64,000 nt of DNA, taken from Allodiplogaster sudhausi. Taxonomy: Eukaryota; Nematoda; Chromadorea; Rhabditida; Diplogasteridae. The notes under the pieces were generated by a model. That model was not told the origin of the DNA and did no database searches. It saw nothing but the letters and a program-made list of their open reading frames with translations. The stretch is from contig CALZFC010000251.1 in assembly GCA_945643635.1 (NCBI GenBank), forward strand, positions 230,001 through 294,000. Direction: 5' to 3'. Shown here piece after piece: positions 47,036 through 57,800 of the stretch (the first letter of the stretch is position 1; every line of letters begins with the position of its first letter). The translations under genes and the position numbers were made by a program.

Positions 47036-47361
47036 AATCTTGGCATGTCGAACTGCCTAATGACTTTGATCTCACATGGCGAAAGGGTCAAGCCATTTCA
47101 CCTTAAGCAAGAAACATCAGCCCCAACGAGTCACTAACGATCTGCCAAGGGATAAGCCGTGTTTGGCTGAATGCTGTTCCTTGTCATTTTAAAGTGCTGC
47201 TAACGTGGCCCATAGCCTTGTTTAGTGTTATCTTTTCCTTATTTATGGTGCCAACTGGGACGAAAGTCTTGATTTCACATCCAAGTACATAAATATGTAG
47301 ATCTCGAAATGCTCACATTCTCACCATATGTATGTCTTTGCTCTCACAATCAGGTAGCCAT

Positions 47362-50300
47362 ATGCCTGCCGTGCGCGCTCTCCTGCTGCTCTTCGTCTGC
47401 CTTGCTGCATCCTGCTCCGTCGCCGACTCTTGTATGGCGATGCAGCCCACCAGTCCGCTGACGACCAGGTCTGAAATAAGCAAAGATTTGGTCACCGTAA
47501 ATAATTATTACGCTTTTTTAATGTTAAAATACTTACATGTAAAGGGTATAGAAAATTTTTTTTTTTTAAATAAAAATTGTTTATTTAATAACCAATTCTT
47601 CAAGGCCACCGTCAACTACGACCACGTCTGCGGCACCGGGAGGCAAGACTACAACAACGACTACAATGACTACCACGGAGACGCCAACAACAATGCCGGG
47701 AGACATGTGCGGTGCCTGTGCAGCAGCCTTCTACAAAGTTTCTTTCTGTCTTTACTTGTATTAATTTATTATCGTACAAGAACTATGTTATCTCAATGTG
47801 ACAACATTAACAATGGTATAATATGACCGTTCAGTTGCCAAATATTAAAAAAATGAATAATGGTAATTGGGGGGATCGACGAACGAGGGTCACACTGAGC
47901 CAGATGCCGGGCCTCGTCTTGGCCAGAGACGGTACATGCTGGCTGGTGAGAGAACAACAGCCGCGGCATTAATCTTGCCGTTTGTCCAAGACATGTCAAG
48001 GGCAATCGGTCATGACCGTTTCAAAATAAAACGGACACATGTCCTGGACACATCCACTTCTGCCTATCTTAATACACAGGGGTTTAGGACATGTCTAAGA
48101 CATGTCCTGGACGTGTCCTGGACAAAAAAGAAAAAAATCTCAATGGTCATGGACACTTTTGTGGGCTTGTCCCTTACGTGGTCATGACCATAGCGAGAGA
48201 GTGCATAAACGCAGAGAACACAGAGTGACACGCTCGCGGTTACTACCGATGTCCCGGACAAATTATGGCATGCGACATTGTTTATGACATATGGCACCTC
48301 TTTTTTAGTTTTGTTTGAAGTCAATTTGGGGGGAAAATTTTAAACGAGCCAACAATTCTCGGATGGATGCATGAACGTTCTTCCACGTTCTTTAACAAGC
48401 TGCACTTATTTTATGTTGTTTTGTTTTTCTAAACTGATTTCGGCATGTTTTTGGATCCATACAACCATTGTGCTGAAGAGCCTAGCTGAAGAGACGGGAG
48501 AAGCTTGCCTCGCGAACATGCGTCTCGCGAATGGTGTGGCAGAATTACTGACTGGCGCCAACTCGCACATTACATACTCGGACTTGGCGCCATCGTATTC
48601 AAGCAGTGCTCGCGAATGTTGCACGGAGTGCACCCCGTTCCTCTGCTGTGTTTTTCTCCCCCACCGTTTTTGTTATGGCCATGTTATGAACCCCCTTAAA
48701 AAATGTTGTTACATCAAAGAATTTCTCGAGAAGTGCATGAGAAGATACAGATAACTGGCTTGCAGGAAGGACCTTGGGCGTATCTCACAATCAGAGTTGG
48801 GGTATGGAAAGGAATCCGATTTGATACATAGTTTCAAGGAGATGATGCGTAATTGTAATTGATTGGTGCATAAGTGTCTGGTGCAATTCGACTTAAAAAG
48901 TAGCATTTTTTTTTCAAAAGTGGACTTAGAGTGAACCATTTTGGCTTCTCTTTTTTTTATTTTGATCATTTTTGTAAAATAAATATAGAAAAGCAGTAAA
49001 AAGAGCTGAAAATGTCAAAAAAGTATTTTAACGCGCATATGTGCAGGTGTCCATGACATGTCCTTGACATGTCCTTGACGTGTCCTTGACGTGTCCTTGA
49101 CGTGTCCTTGACGTGTCCTTGACGTGTCCTTGACGTGTCCATGACGTGTCCATGACATGTCCTTGACGTGTCCTTGAAGTGTCCATGACATGTCCTTGAC
49201 GTGTCCATGACATGTCCTTGACGTGTCCATGACATGTCCTTGACATGTCCTTGACGTGTCCTTGACGTGTCCTTGACGTGTCCATGACATGTCCTTGACG
49301 TGTCCTTGACGTGTCCTTGACGTGTCATTGACGTGTCCTTGACGTGTGATTGACGTGTCCATGACATGTCCTTGACGTGTCCTTGACGTGTCCTTGACGT
49401 GTCCATGACATGTCCTTGACGTGTCCTTGACGTGTCCTTGACGTGTCCTTGACGTGTCCATGACATGTCCTTGACGTGTCCTTGACGTGTCCTTGACGTG
49501 TCCTTGACGTGTCCTTGACGTGTCCTTGACGTGTCCATGACGTGTCCATGACATGTCCTTGACGTGTCCTTGACGTGTCCATGACATGTCCTTGACGTGT
49601 CCATGACATGTCCTTGACGTGTCCTTGACGTGTCCTTGACGTGTCCTTGACGTGTCCATGACATGTCCTTGACGTGTCCTTGACGTGTCCTTGACGTGTC
49701 CTTGACGTGTCCTTGACGTGTCCTTGACGTGTCCTTGACGTGTCCATGACATGTCCTTGACGTGTCCTTGACGTGTCCTTGACGTGTCCATGACATGTCC
49801 TTGACGTGTCCATGACATGTCCTTGACGTGTCCATGACATGTCCTTGACATGTCCTTGACGTGTCCATGACGTGTCCATGACATGTCCTTGACGTGTCCT
49901 TGAAGTGTCCATGACATGTCCTTGACGTGTCCATGACATGTCCTTGACGTGTCCATGACATGTCCTTGACATGTCCTTGACGTGTCCTTGACGTGTCCTT
50001 GACGTGTCCATGACATGTCCTTGACGTGTCCTTGACGTGTCCTTGACGTGTCCTTGACGTGTCCTTGACGTGTCATTGACGTGTCCTTGACGTGTCCTTG
50101 ACGTGTCCATGACATGTCCTTGTCAATTTGGGGGGAAAATTTTAAACGAGCCAACAATTCTCGGATGGATGCATGAACATTCTTCCACGTTCTTTAACAA
50201 GCTGCACTTATTTTATGTTGTTTTGTTTTTCTAAACTGATTTCGGCATGTTTTTGGATCCATACAACCATTGTGAAAATGTCAAAAAAGTATTTTAACGC

Positions 50301-53300
50301 GCATATGTGCAGATGTCCATGACATGTCCTTGACATGTCCTTGACGTGTCCTTGACGTGTCCTTGACGTGTCCTTGACGTGTCCTTGACGTGTCCTTGAC
50401 GTGTCCATGACGTGTCCATGACATGTCCTTGACGTGTCCTTGAAGTGTCCATGACATGTCCTTGACGTGTCCATGACATGTCCTTGACGTGTCCATGACA
50501 TGTCCTTGACATGTCCTTGACGTGTCCTTGACGTGTCCTTGACGTGTCCATGACATGTCCTTGACGTGTCCTTGACGTGTCCTTGACGTGTCCTTGACGT
50601 GTCCTTGACGTGTCATTGACGTGTCCTTGACGTGTCCTTGACGTGTCCATGACATGTCCTTGTCAATTTGGGGGGAAAATTTTAAACGAGCCAACAATTC
50701 TCGGATGGATGCATGAACGTTCTTCCACGTTCTTTAACAAGCTGCACTTATTTTATGTTGTTTTGTTTTTCTAAACTGATTTCGGCATGTTTTTGGATCC
50801 ATACAACCATTGTGCTGAAGAGCCTAGCTGAAGAGACGGGAGAAGCTTGCCTCGCGAACATGCGTCTCGCGAATGGTGTGGCAGAATTACTGACTGGCGC
50901 CAACTCGCACATTACATACTCGGACTTCGCGCCATCGTATTCAAGCAGTGCTCGCGAATGTTGCACGGAGTGCACCCCGTTCCTCTGCTGTGTTTTTCTC
51001 CCCCACCGTTTTTGTTATGGCCATGTTATGAACCCCCTTAAAAAATGTTGTTACATCAAAGAATTTCTCGAGAACGTGTCCATGACATGTCCTTGACGTA
51101 TCCTTGACGTGTCCTTGACGTGTCCTTGACGTGTCCATGACATGTCCTTGACGTGTCCTTGACGTGTCCATGACATGTCCTTGACGTGTCCTTGACGTGT
51201 CCTTGACGTGTCCTTGACGTGTCCATGACATGTCCTTGACGTGTCCTTGACGTGTCCATGACATGTCCTTGACGTGTCCTTGACGTGTCCATGACATGTC
51301 CTTGACGTGTCCATGACGTGTCCATGACATGTCCTTGACGTGTCCTTGACATGTCCTTGACGTGTCCTTGACGTGTCCTTGACGTGTCCATGACAAGTCC
51401 TTGACGTGTCCTTGACGTGTCCTTGATGTGTCCATGACATGTCCTTGACGTGTTCTTGACGTGTCCTTGACGTGTCCATGACATGTCCTTGACGTATCCT
51501 TAACGTGTCCTTGACGTGTCCATGACATGTCCTTGACGTGTCCTTGACGTGTCCATGACATGTCCTTGACGTGTCCTTGACGTGTCCTTGACGTGTCCAT
51601 GACATGTGCTTGACGTGTCCATGACGTGTCCATGACATGTCCTTGACGTGTCCATGACATGTCCTTGACGTGTCCTTGACGTGGTAATGACCATGAACGT
51701 TCATGGCCGATTGTCCTGGACATGTCTTGGACAAACGGCAAGATTAATGCCGCGGCAGGACGATTGCCCCCGTTCTTGAAGGGGTACTTATGGAGCGTTA
51801 ACCCAGGGGACGAATAATGACTGTGATCAGAGTTGATTTATGTACAACTAACTGCTTTGGCTTTCGGTGCTACCCATAATTATTGACAAGTTTGGCACTA
51901 CTTGACGCAGTATACTACTATCTGTCACATTTTCCTACTATTTAGCTACTATTATTGTGCAAAATTGAACTATATGTACATTCTGTGTTCCTCTTGAGAC
52001 TCCTGACACGACGGCGTGTGGCGGCGCAGCCTTCTACTGCACAGACGACAGCCTCCTCATGCTCGGGACGACTCCATGCAAGACGGCCGCGTGCACGCAC
52101 GGAGCGAGTCTATTCGTCTACGACGTATGGTTACATCTTACGACTAGTAATGTTACAGTAAAAAAATACTAAATACATACCTCTCCGGTTTGGCGAATTT
52201 TGGTGAGCCTAAATAATGTATTTATGTATGTATCGGATCTATAATATCTCAGTGTCTTGCTTCCTCTACTTCTCTCGGTCTCTCTCTCCTTCTCTCTCTC
52301 TCTCTTCCTCTCCCTCTCTGCCTCTCTCTGCAGGCCGCTGGCACGACGGCTGCGCCAGCGACCGGCCAGCTGACATGTGCGTCAATTGCTCCCGCCGCAT
52401 ACGTCGATGGAGGCGGCGTGTCGTTTAAAGACGGCGCTGCGGTCTACTGCCAAGCCGGTGTGTTTTCTAGATGTTTTTGTTGGCTTTTCAAGGGTTCGCT
52501 TCGAGTAGCCAACGAAGGAGAGGTGTCGCTTATTAGCGGCAAAATTGAGTGACGTTTATTATTTACTTGCTGATCCACCGCTGCTTAAAAAGAAAATAAA
52601 ACGATAATTGTTTATGAAGAGGCTATTTACAACGTCAAAATGGTTGACCTAGGTCTTTAGACGTATACGTAGTATCGTATAGGACTCATTAATAGAATTA
52701 GAGTCTATATATGAACATACATATTATGTATGGATATGGATGATAATATTAAAGATATGAAAGTGCTCTGCTCTTCCAGATACTTCATGTATGTGCACTG
52801 CCGTGATGTATTCGGCGGACATGAACGCACAGCCGGCCGCCACTCTCGTGGACACGGCCACCCTCGGCAAGTACGGCTGCCCGCTCAAGGACTGCGGCGA
52901 CAACTTTAGGCTTCGTTACGAAGATGTCAGTGTTACTACAAGTTTACAAGTTTACTCCATTGGACCCGATGGGTGAAGACAATATATCTGATTATTGATT
53001 GTGTTATTGATTAGTTAAAGGATCCTTAGATTTCCCTCTTTTTATATGTTGAGGTTTCACATAATTTGTTTTATTTTTCAAACTCGAACGTCATTTTAGT
53101 TGTGACATGACATTTTTTTACATTCAATTCGAATTGTAAGTATGAAATGTCTAGACGAAATACATACATACAATTTAGAGAAGAGAAAGCAAAAAATAAA
53201 AAATAAATCGTTTCACCATAGGCCTCTGCGATTCTCGAATCGATCACGTGCAATCCGACCGTGCCCGGCTTTGTCGACCTGAACGGCGCGCCCGTGACCA

Positions 53301-56300
53301 AGACAGTCGGCTGCTGTCAGAGCAGATCAATAAATAAGCACTATTTCGGCCTAATAATAACAAGAATCATCGTTTCAATAATGATAATGATAATAATAAT
53401 AATAGTAATATTATTATTATTACTATTGTTATAGTAATTATAAAAAAAACGTATAATTACGATAACAATTTACTAATAAAAATTAAAATAAATAATGAAA
53501 TAATAATAATAATATTCATTGCATCATGTCATGTGAAAACATGAAATGCGAAAAAATACAATGTTCATCAACGGCAGAGTTACGATGACAATCTCCTTTA
53601 AGCAATTTGCATTTGTGCGAACACGATCCGCATCTGACAAATGAGTTTACTGTATTGCACTTTTTCAAATATTAATACTACCAAGTTTTCCCGCTCAATC
53701 TTCTGCATTGCCCCTTTCAGTCAAGTGTGACTGCATCGTTGACAGCAATGACTCGCCCGTTTGTCCAAAAGGTGGAGTCCTTTTCTGCTTTAGACGAGCT
53801 AGTTCAAGAGATTGAGACAGAGGAAGAGAGATAAAGAGAGAGAGGGAGAGAGAGAGGAAGAGAGGAAGAGAGAGAGAGAGAGATAGATCGTGACATGAAA
53901 TAGTATGACTGAGAGAGATTGTCCTAAAGAACACTTTCCGAAATCTAGCCCAACTTTATCTCTCAGATTCCCTTTTGCCAGGCTTCTTCTGCCATGATCT
54001 GCAAGTGCTCAAGGAGAACACGTGCTCCGTGAGTTGTGCTCCGGGCGATCAGCTCGTCACGAATGTCAGTGCGCTCATGAATGTGAAATATTACGAAATA
54101 CGACTGTATATATCTTTATCGCTTTGCCCAGCATGGATGTAATGTGTGTAACATACATTCGTTGCATTTGTTGCATTCAGGGTCAAGCAATGGGAAGGGG
54201 AAAAGAAAGAATGTAAAATGAAAAAGAAGGGAAAAGAATCATGATGTGACAGTATAACAATAAGTACGAAAAGAAGACAGTGAACTGGAGGAAACATGTT
54301 GTTCTAGCAGTGAATTCCATAACCGAATCACACGATAAGATAGACTAGCACGTTTATAGCGAAGTGATCGAAGAGAAGGAAAGGTAAGCTTAAGACTGTA
54401 AAATAGCTTCCAGAGGAGTAGAGTGATGACTCTTTTATTTGTTAATTAATTAATTTATTTAGGTTCCCGAACGACCCCACGATATAATTATTTTATTTTA
54501 TTTTTATTTTTTTTAGTATTCTTATATTTGTTATCATTATTATTATTATTCACATTACTTTATCTAGCAATTGGACTTTCTTCATCCGACAAGTCACTGT
54601 AATGTTGTCAAAGCGTTAGGTTGAATGTTGAATAAGTAAATAGTACATACAGAATTTTCTCTATTAGTACCACGGGGGTGCTATTTTCCAATGCCCTTGC
54701 GAGAGGAGGGCACTATTAGAGAGGGTGGGGGGTTAAATAGAGGGAAGGGCACTAATTGTGAAAATATGGTATGTATATGTTAATATACGTACATATGTAA
54801 CTATCCCAAGACGAGAGATGTGAAGAATACACTCATGATCGCTGCAGATTCTGGGCGTCGGCCCCATGACGGCGCCGGCGGCCGACGTCGTCTGCGATCG
54901 CGCGAACGCGTGGCAGCCGTTCGGCATCGCCGACGGCACACTCAGGCACGCGGCGTGCGCAACGCCAGGTTCACACACACGGCAATTTTAGCACACAGTT
55001 ATTTTTTTGCTTCTTTGAAAAAATTAATACACTCACTAGGCATTTTGCCTATATTTTTTAACATCACATGCTACTTTCTACGGCAACACTCTTTGCACAA
55101 TATTCTTGGCTCTACTTGGCGATTGCACAAGATTGTTTCGACTAGTTGAAAATTATGCTTGTTTCTTTGTTCTTGTTTCTTGCACAAGATTGCTCAATAG
55201 TGCTTGTGGTTTAGCTGATAGTGATAGATCTAGAAAGGTAATGGAAGAACATTATAAAAGACGAAGATAAAATCCAATTAATCATTTCTCCTTCTCTTTC
55301 TCCAGCCGCCTCAATGATGCCGACGCACCGGCGGCCACGACGACGGCGTGTATGCCACTGATGGACATGAGGGGTGGCACCTTCGCTGACATTGTCTACC
55401 ACGAGGCCGAGACGGCCGATGGCTTCAAGTTCGTCTTGGGGCCTGCCGAACCGGATGGATCAGTAACGTCAGCAGTCATTTATCATTTAACAAAATGTCC
55501 TCGGAAATTACGGAGTGTTCGCGGCCGTTTAACAAATACGTTTGCAACCATGCTACTTTGTACCTCATTCACAGAATACAACTAAATTTTTCTCCCTTTG
55601 CATGAAAAAAAATTATTTAAAAAAAAGCCAGCCAATTTCTTCGAACCTGTTGAGCCAAGACTTCTGACACGTGAGCTGTACTTTTATTTATTTATTAACA
55701 TCAAAAGTGATAAGTTCTGACAAGGCTTGGAGTGCTCTTCACAAGCAGCAAGAGCATTGGAATGATGCTTGGAAAGAATGAGTAAGATAAGCATTGGACT
55801 TGGGCCAGCCAAAAGGCCAAAGCCGGTGTAATTCTAGAAGAGAAATCTCGACGCAATTGTTTTGAGAGTTGAACTCAACTCGAAAAAAATAGTCGAGCTC
55901 AGCGCTTCCTTTCTTCCTAGATTAATAGCACCACAGGACATAATATTGTAGATCAATATGAACATAGGTTCCACCTGAACACAGGCCACATGCAAGCCGG
56001 ACGTGTGCACGACGTACTTGATGTCGCAAGGCTTCACGGCGGCCGACCTCGCGCTCCTCACCATTACTCGCGACGAAGTCGGCCAGTGCCGTGCGGCATG
56101 CATGAACGGCGCGCCCATCAAGCATATGGTATTACTTTTGTTGTTGTAGTAATTCGATAGTTAATTCATTTACTTTTTTTAAAGCACGGTTTCCGAGAAA
56201 AAAAACATATAATGTAGCAGAGCGCAATTTCGCAGGCCGCACAAACCTGAGCTACTTTAAAAATAAAGCGGGCTAGGAGTCTTCTCCTCCATACTAAATC

Positions 56301-56479
56301 CATAAACGGCAGCGGATATATTATGTGTGTATGTTCAATCGAGCATTTCCTCCATTTCTCAGACTGCCACCGGGACTGTCGAGGTGATGACAGCCTATCT
56401 CTGGTTCACCTCTCTGTCATACACAAGTGTTGCTACCGGTGTCAGCTCATTCATAATGTCCGGCCAGTTTACGTGCTAA
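47362..56479 (+). CDS. Secreted Thr-rich, multi-repeat Cys-rich protein (C6/DUF281-like), gene B
   Basis: Exons 47362-47468, 47605-47737, 51999-52124, 52334-52457, 52780-52925, 53222-about 53321, 53721-53771, 53967-54064, 54848-54968, 55306-55462, 55985-56128, 56363-56479 (TAA). Exon 1 is a signal peptide (MPAVRALLLLFVCLAASCS). Exon 2 is a Thr-rich linker ending MCGACAAAFYK. Exons 3-6 parallel gene A (PCKTAACTHGASLFVY, GQLTCASIAPAAYVDG, KYGCPLKDC, VPGFVDLNGAPV, GCCQ). Exons 7-12 add more Cys-spaced segments: KCDCIVDSNDSPVCP, GFFCHDLQVLKENTCS, TCKPDVCTTYL. Phases agree within 47362-52925, 53721-54968 and 55306-56479. Exon 6 shows no clear donor, and 54968 to 55306 is off by one base. It may be one long gene or two, with the first ending near the AATAAA at 53329. 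Extracellular; function unknown. Confidence 0.6.
48320..48735 (+). repeat. Cassette repeat, copy 1
   Basis: About 415 bp starting TCAATTTGGGGGGAAAATTT and ending GAATTTCTCGAGAA. Copy 3 at 50662-51074 is nearly identical over its whole length, and copy 2 at 50122-50274 holds only the first 150 bases. The 127-codon open frame inside (start 48371) is present in copies 1 and 3 with almost no change, but identity at this level is expected for a recent duplication and does not prove coding. Confidence 0.93.
49045..50121. repeat. 11-bp minisatellite array, main block
   Basis: About 98 tandem units of 11 bp, chiefly CTTGACGTGTC with interspersed CATGACATGTC, CATGACGTGTC and CTTGACATGTC. Variant units recur in a quasi-regular order, so a higher-order structure exists. 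It translates on the minus strand as repeats of GHVKDTSRTRQ, a by-product of a period that is not a multiple of three (33 bases per cycle). Confidence 0.97.
50122..50274 (+). repeat. Cassette repeat, copy 2 (truncated)
   Basis: First 150 bases of the cassette, ending at CATACAACCATTGTG, where it jumps to GAAAATGTCAAAAAAGTATT. That is the sequence which also precedes the main array at 49008. Confidence 0.93.
50318..50661. repeat. 11-bp minisatellite array, second block
   Basis: About 31 units in the same variant order as the end of the main block. It is followed by the same GTCAATTTGGGG cassette junction, showing that array and cassette were duplicated together. Confidence 0.95.
50662..51074 (+). 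repeat. Cassette repeat, copy 3
   Basis: Full-length copy of the cassette; it ends at TTTCTCGAGAA and continues directly into the third minisatellite block. Confidence 0.93.
51075..51685. repeat. 11-bp minisatellite array, third block
   Basis: About 55 units of the same 11-bp family, with more singletons (GTATCCTTGACG, CATGACAAGTC, GTGCTTGACG) than the earlier blocks. It ends at the right terminal inverted repeat. Confidence 0.95.
53371..53520. repeat. ATT/AAT trinucleotide palindromic tract
   Basis: AATAATAATAATAGTAATATT followed by its near mirror ATTATTATTATTACTATTG and further AAT repeats. It lies just after gene B exon 6 and could fold into a hairpin. Confidence 0.8.
53815..53890 (+). 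repeat. (GA)n tract in gene B intron
   Basis: GA-rich microsatellite between exons 53721-53771 and 53967-54064; the minus strand gives Ser/Leu-rich false frames. Confidence 0.85.
54170..54420 (-). mobile_element. 3' fragment of a non-LTR retrotransposon
   Basis: On the minus strand, near 54360-54270, the sequence encodes RASLSYRVIRLWNSLL followed by VSSSSLSSF. This closely parallels RACLSYRVVRHWNSLL in ORF2 of the element at 2855-6990. It is 5'-truncated and inside a gene B intron (54065-54847). Confidence 0.65.
54655..54775 (+). repeat. CTCTATTAGTACC dispersed repeat, copy 1
   Basis: TTTTCTCTATTAGTACC, CGGGGGTGCTATTTTNCAAT, TTGCGAGAGG and GGCACTATTAGAG occur in the same order as at 58556-58660. 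A gene B intron contains this copy. Confidence 0.8.
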
Positions 56480-57761
56480 ATGAGAAATTGGAGGAGCACA
56501 TTGGACAGAACGGTGCCCTTTAACCTATTAAAGTATTGTAGAAATATTGTTAACCTATTTTTCCACTGGCTCGTTTCATTTCCACATTGTTATAATACAC
56601 TCGTTAACAAAACATTCCGGCGAAGGGTTTTTGAGCGTTTAAACCTATTTCCCAAATGGGGCGGCTTTATATGACTTTTGTGTAAAAGCCAACAATAATC
56701 ATCGTTACAGACAGTTCTAAATTGACTTGGAAACATAAAATAGCGTGACAACCGCTTACTGTTGGATTAAGCAATTCATGAGGCAATCATTATATATTTT
56801 TTTAATTCTTCGCTGTGTTCACTTCTCAAATGATAGCATTCACCAAAGCGAATAGTGTTGAACTTCTGCTACATACACACATACATATGTCACTTTTTAA
56901 TTCTCCGCTAAAAGAGAATGTTCTACCAATGTTTCACAAGTTAATTTCAATCTTGGGTTCCTGAAACCATCGTCTATCTGATCCCCCTGTTTATTCTATA
57001 ATAGTAGTCTTCTGACACGCCAGAGAATATAATGGAAACCGAGAAGGACTAATATTGACCACTAAGAACAAGAAAATTCATATTGTCACTTCAATGAACG
57101 TTCCAAAAGAGTTATATTTTGCATTTGATATATGGAAGCAGTGTATCCTGCTTATGATTTTATTTTCTTTGTCTTGAACAGTCCGCTAAAGACTTCTTTC
57201 GGTGTATGATCAACTGAGATAATTAAAATCATGTTTTTGAGGAATTTTTCACATTCTTCCTATGTACATACATTTGTACATTCTATGTATGTAGGTATGT
57301 ATGTATGTAGTTGATTTATGGTTAGCTACCCTTTTCGGATTTGCAGCAACCATTTTTTTTTGAGGGTTTTTACACATTTTTCCATTTCTAAAGTACTACG
57401 TGGTAGTTGATTTATGACAAGCTCCTTTTCGAATTTCCCTATGCTCCGCTATCCTCATTCGTGAGAACGAACGTTCGATTACATAGGCACACCTCTGAGA
57501 TGTGGACCGAAAACACTTAATGTTTCTAATTCTACATTTTCGCTGCTCTTGCCATGGGAGCAAATAATAGAACTTCTTGTATGTAAAAGTTACATTGATA
57601 CGATAGCTTTCAGTTGGAGCTCACAGGTTTGATATGAACAACGATTACCAACTATGTACCTTACTCCAATCCAGTGAAGCCAACAACCAGTTGATCTGAA
57701 ATTTTGTTCTACTTATGCTTGCCGCGAAAAAAATAAATAAAATCATTTCGCTTGACTTCAG
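56480..57761. other. Intergenic region between gene B and the GPCR gene
   Basis: AT-rich. TATGTAGTTGATTTATG (57305-57322) and a near-copy TGGTAGTTGATTTATGACA (57402-57420) each precede a pyrimidine-rich CCTTTTCG word, suggesting a small direct repeat. A TATGTATGTAGGTATGTATG microsatellite lies at 57280-57308. No exon seen. Confidence 0.45.
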
Positions 57762-57800
57762 GAAGATTTCGTCTTCGATCTTATCCATAAATTCTGCATA

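Larger units (their letters stand above)
47962..51756. mobile_element. 3.8-kb minisatellite-filled element with terminal inverted repeats, in gene B intron 2
   Basis: Both ends begin GCCGCGGCATTAATCTTGCC going inward. The first 38 bases are identical in inverted orientation and similarity continues to about 60-70 bases. The interior is mostly an 11-bp minisatellite plus three copies of a unique cassette. No transposase frame is seen. The long open frames through the array (RTRQGHVKD-type) are a consequence of the periodicity. No clear target duplication flanks the ends. Confidence 0.75.

Noticed and set aside
48371..48754. 127-codon frame in cassette copies 1 and 3 as a gene
   Set aside because: Preserved only because the copies are nearly identical; no motif, odd composition and no promoter evidence. 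Kept as a repeat.
48966..51741. Minus-strand open frames up to 380 codons with GHVKDTSRTRQ repeats
   Set aside because: They are a mathematical result of an 11-bp repeat without stop codons in several frames. All overlapping frames are open, there is no start context or splice context, and the array lies in an intron.
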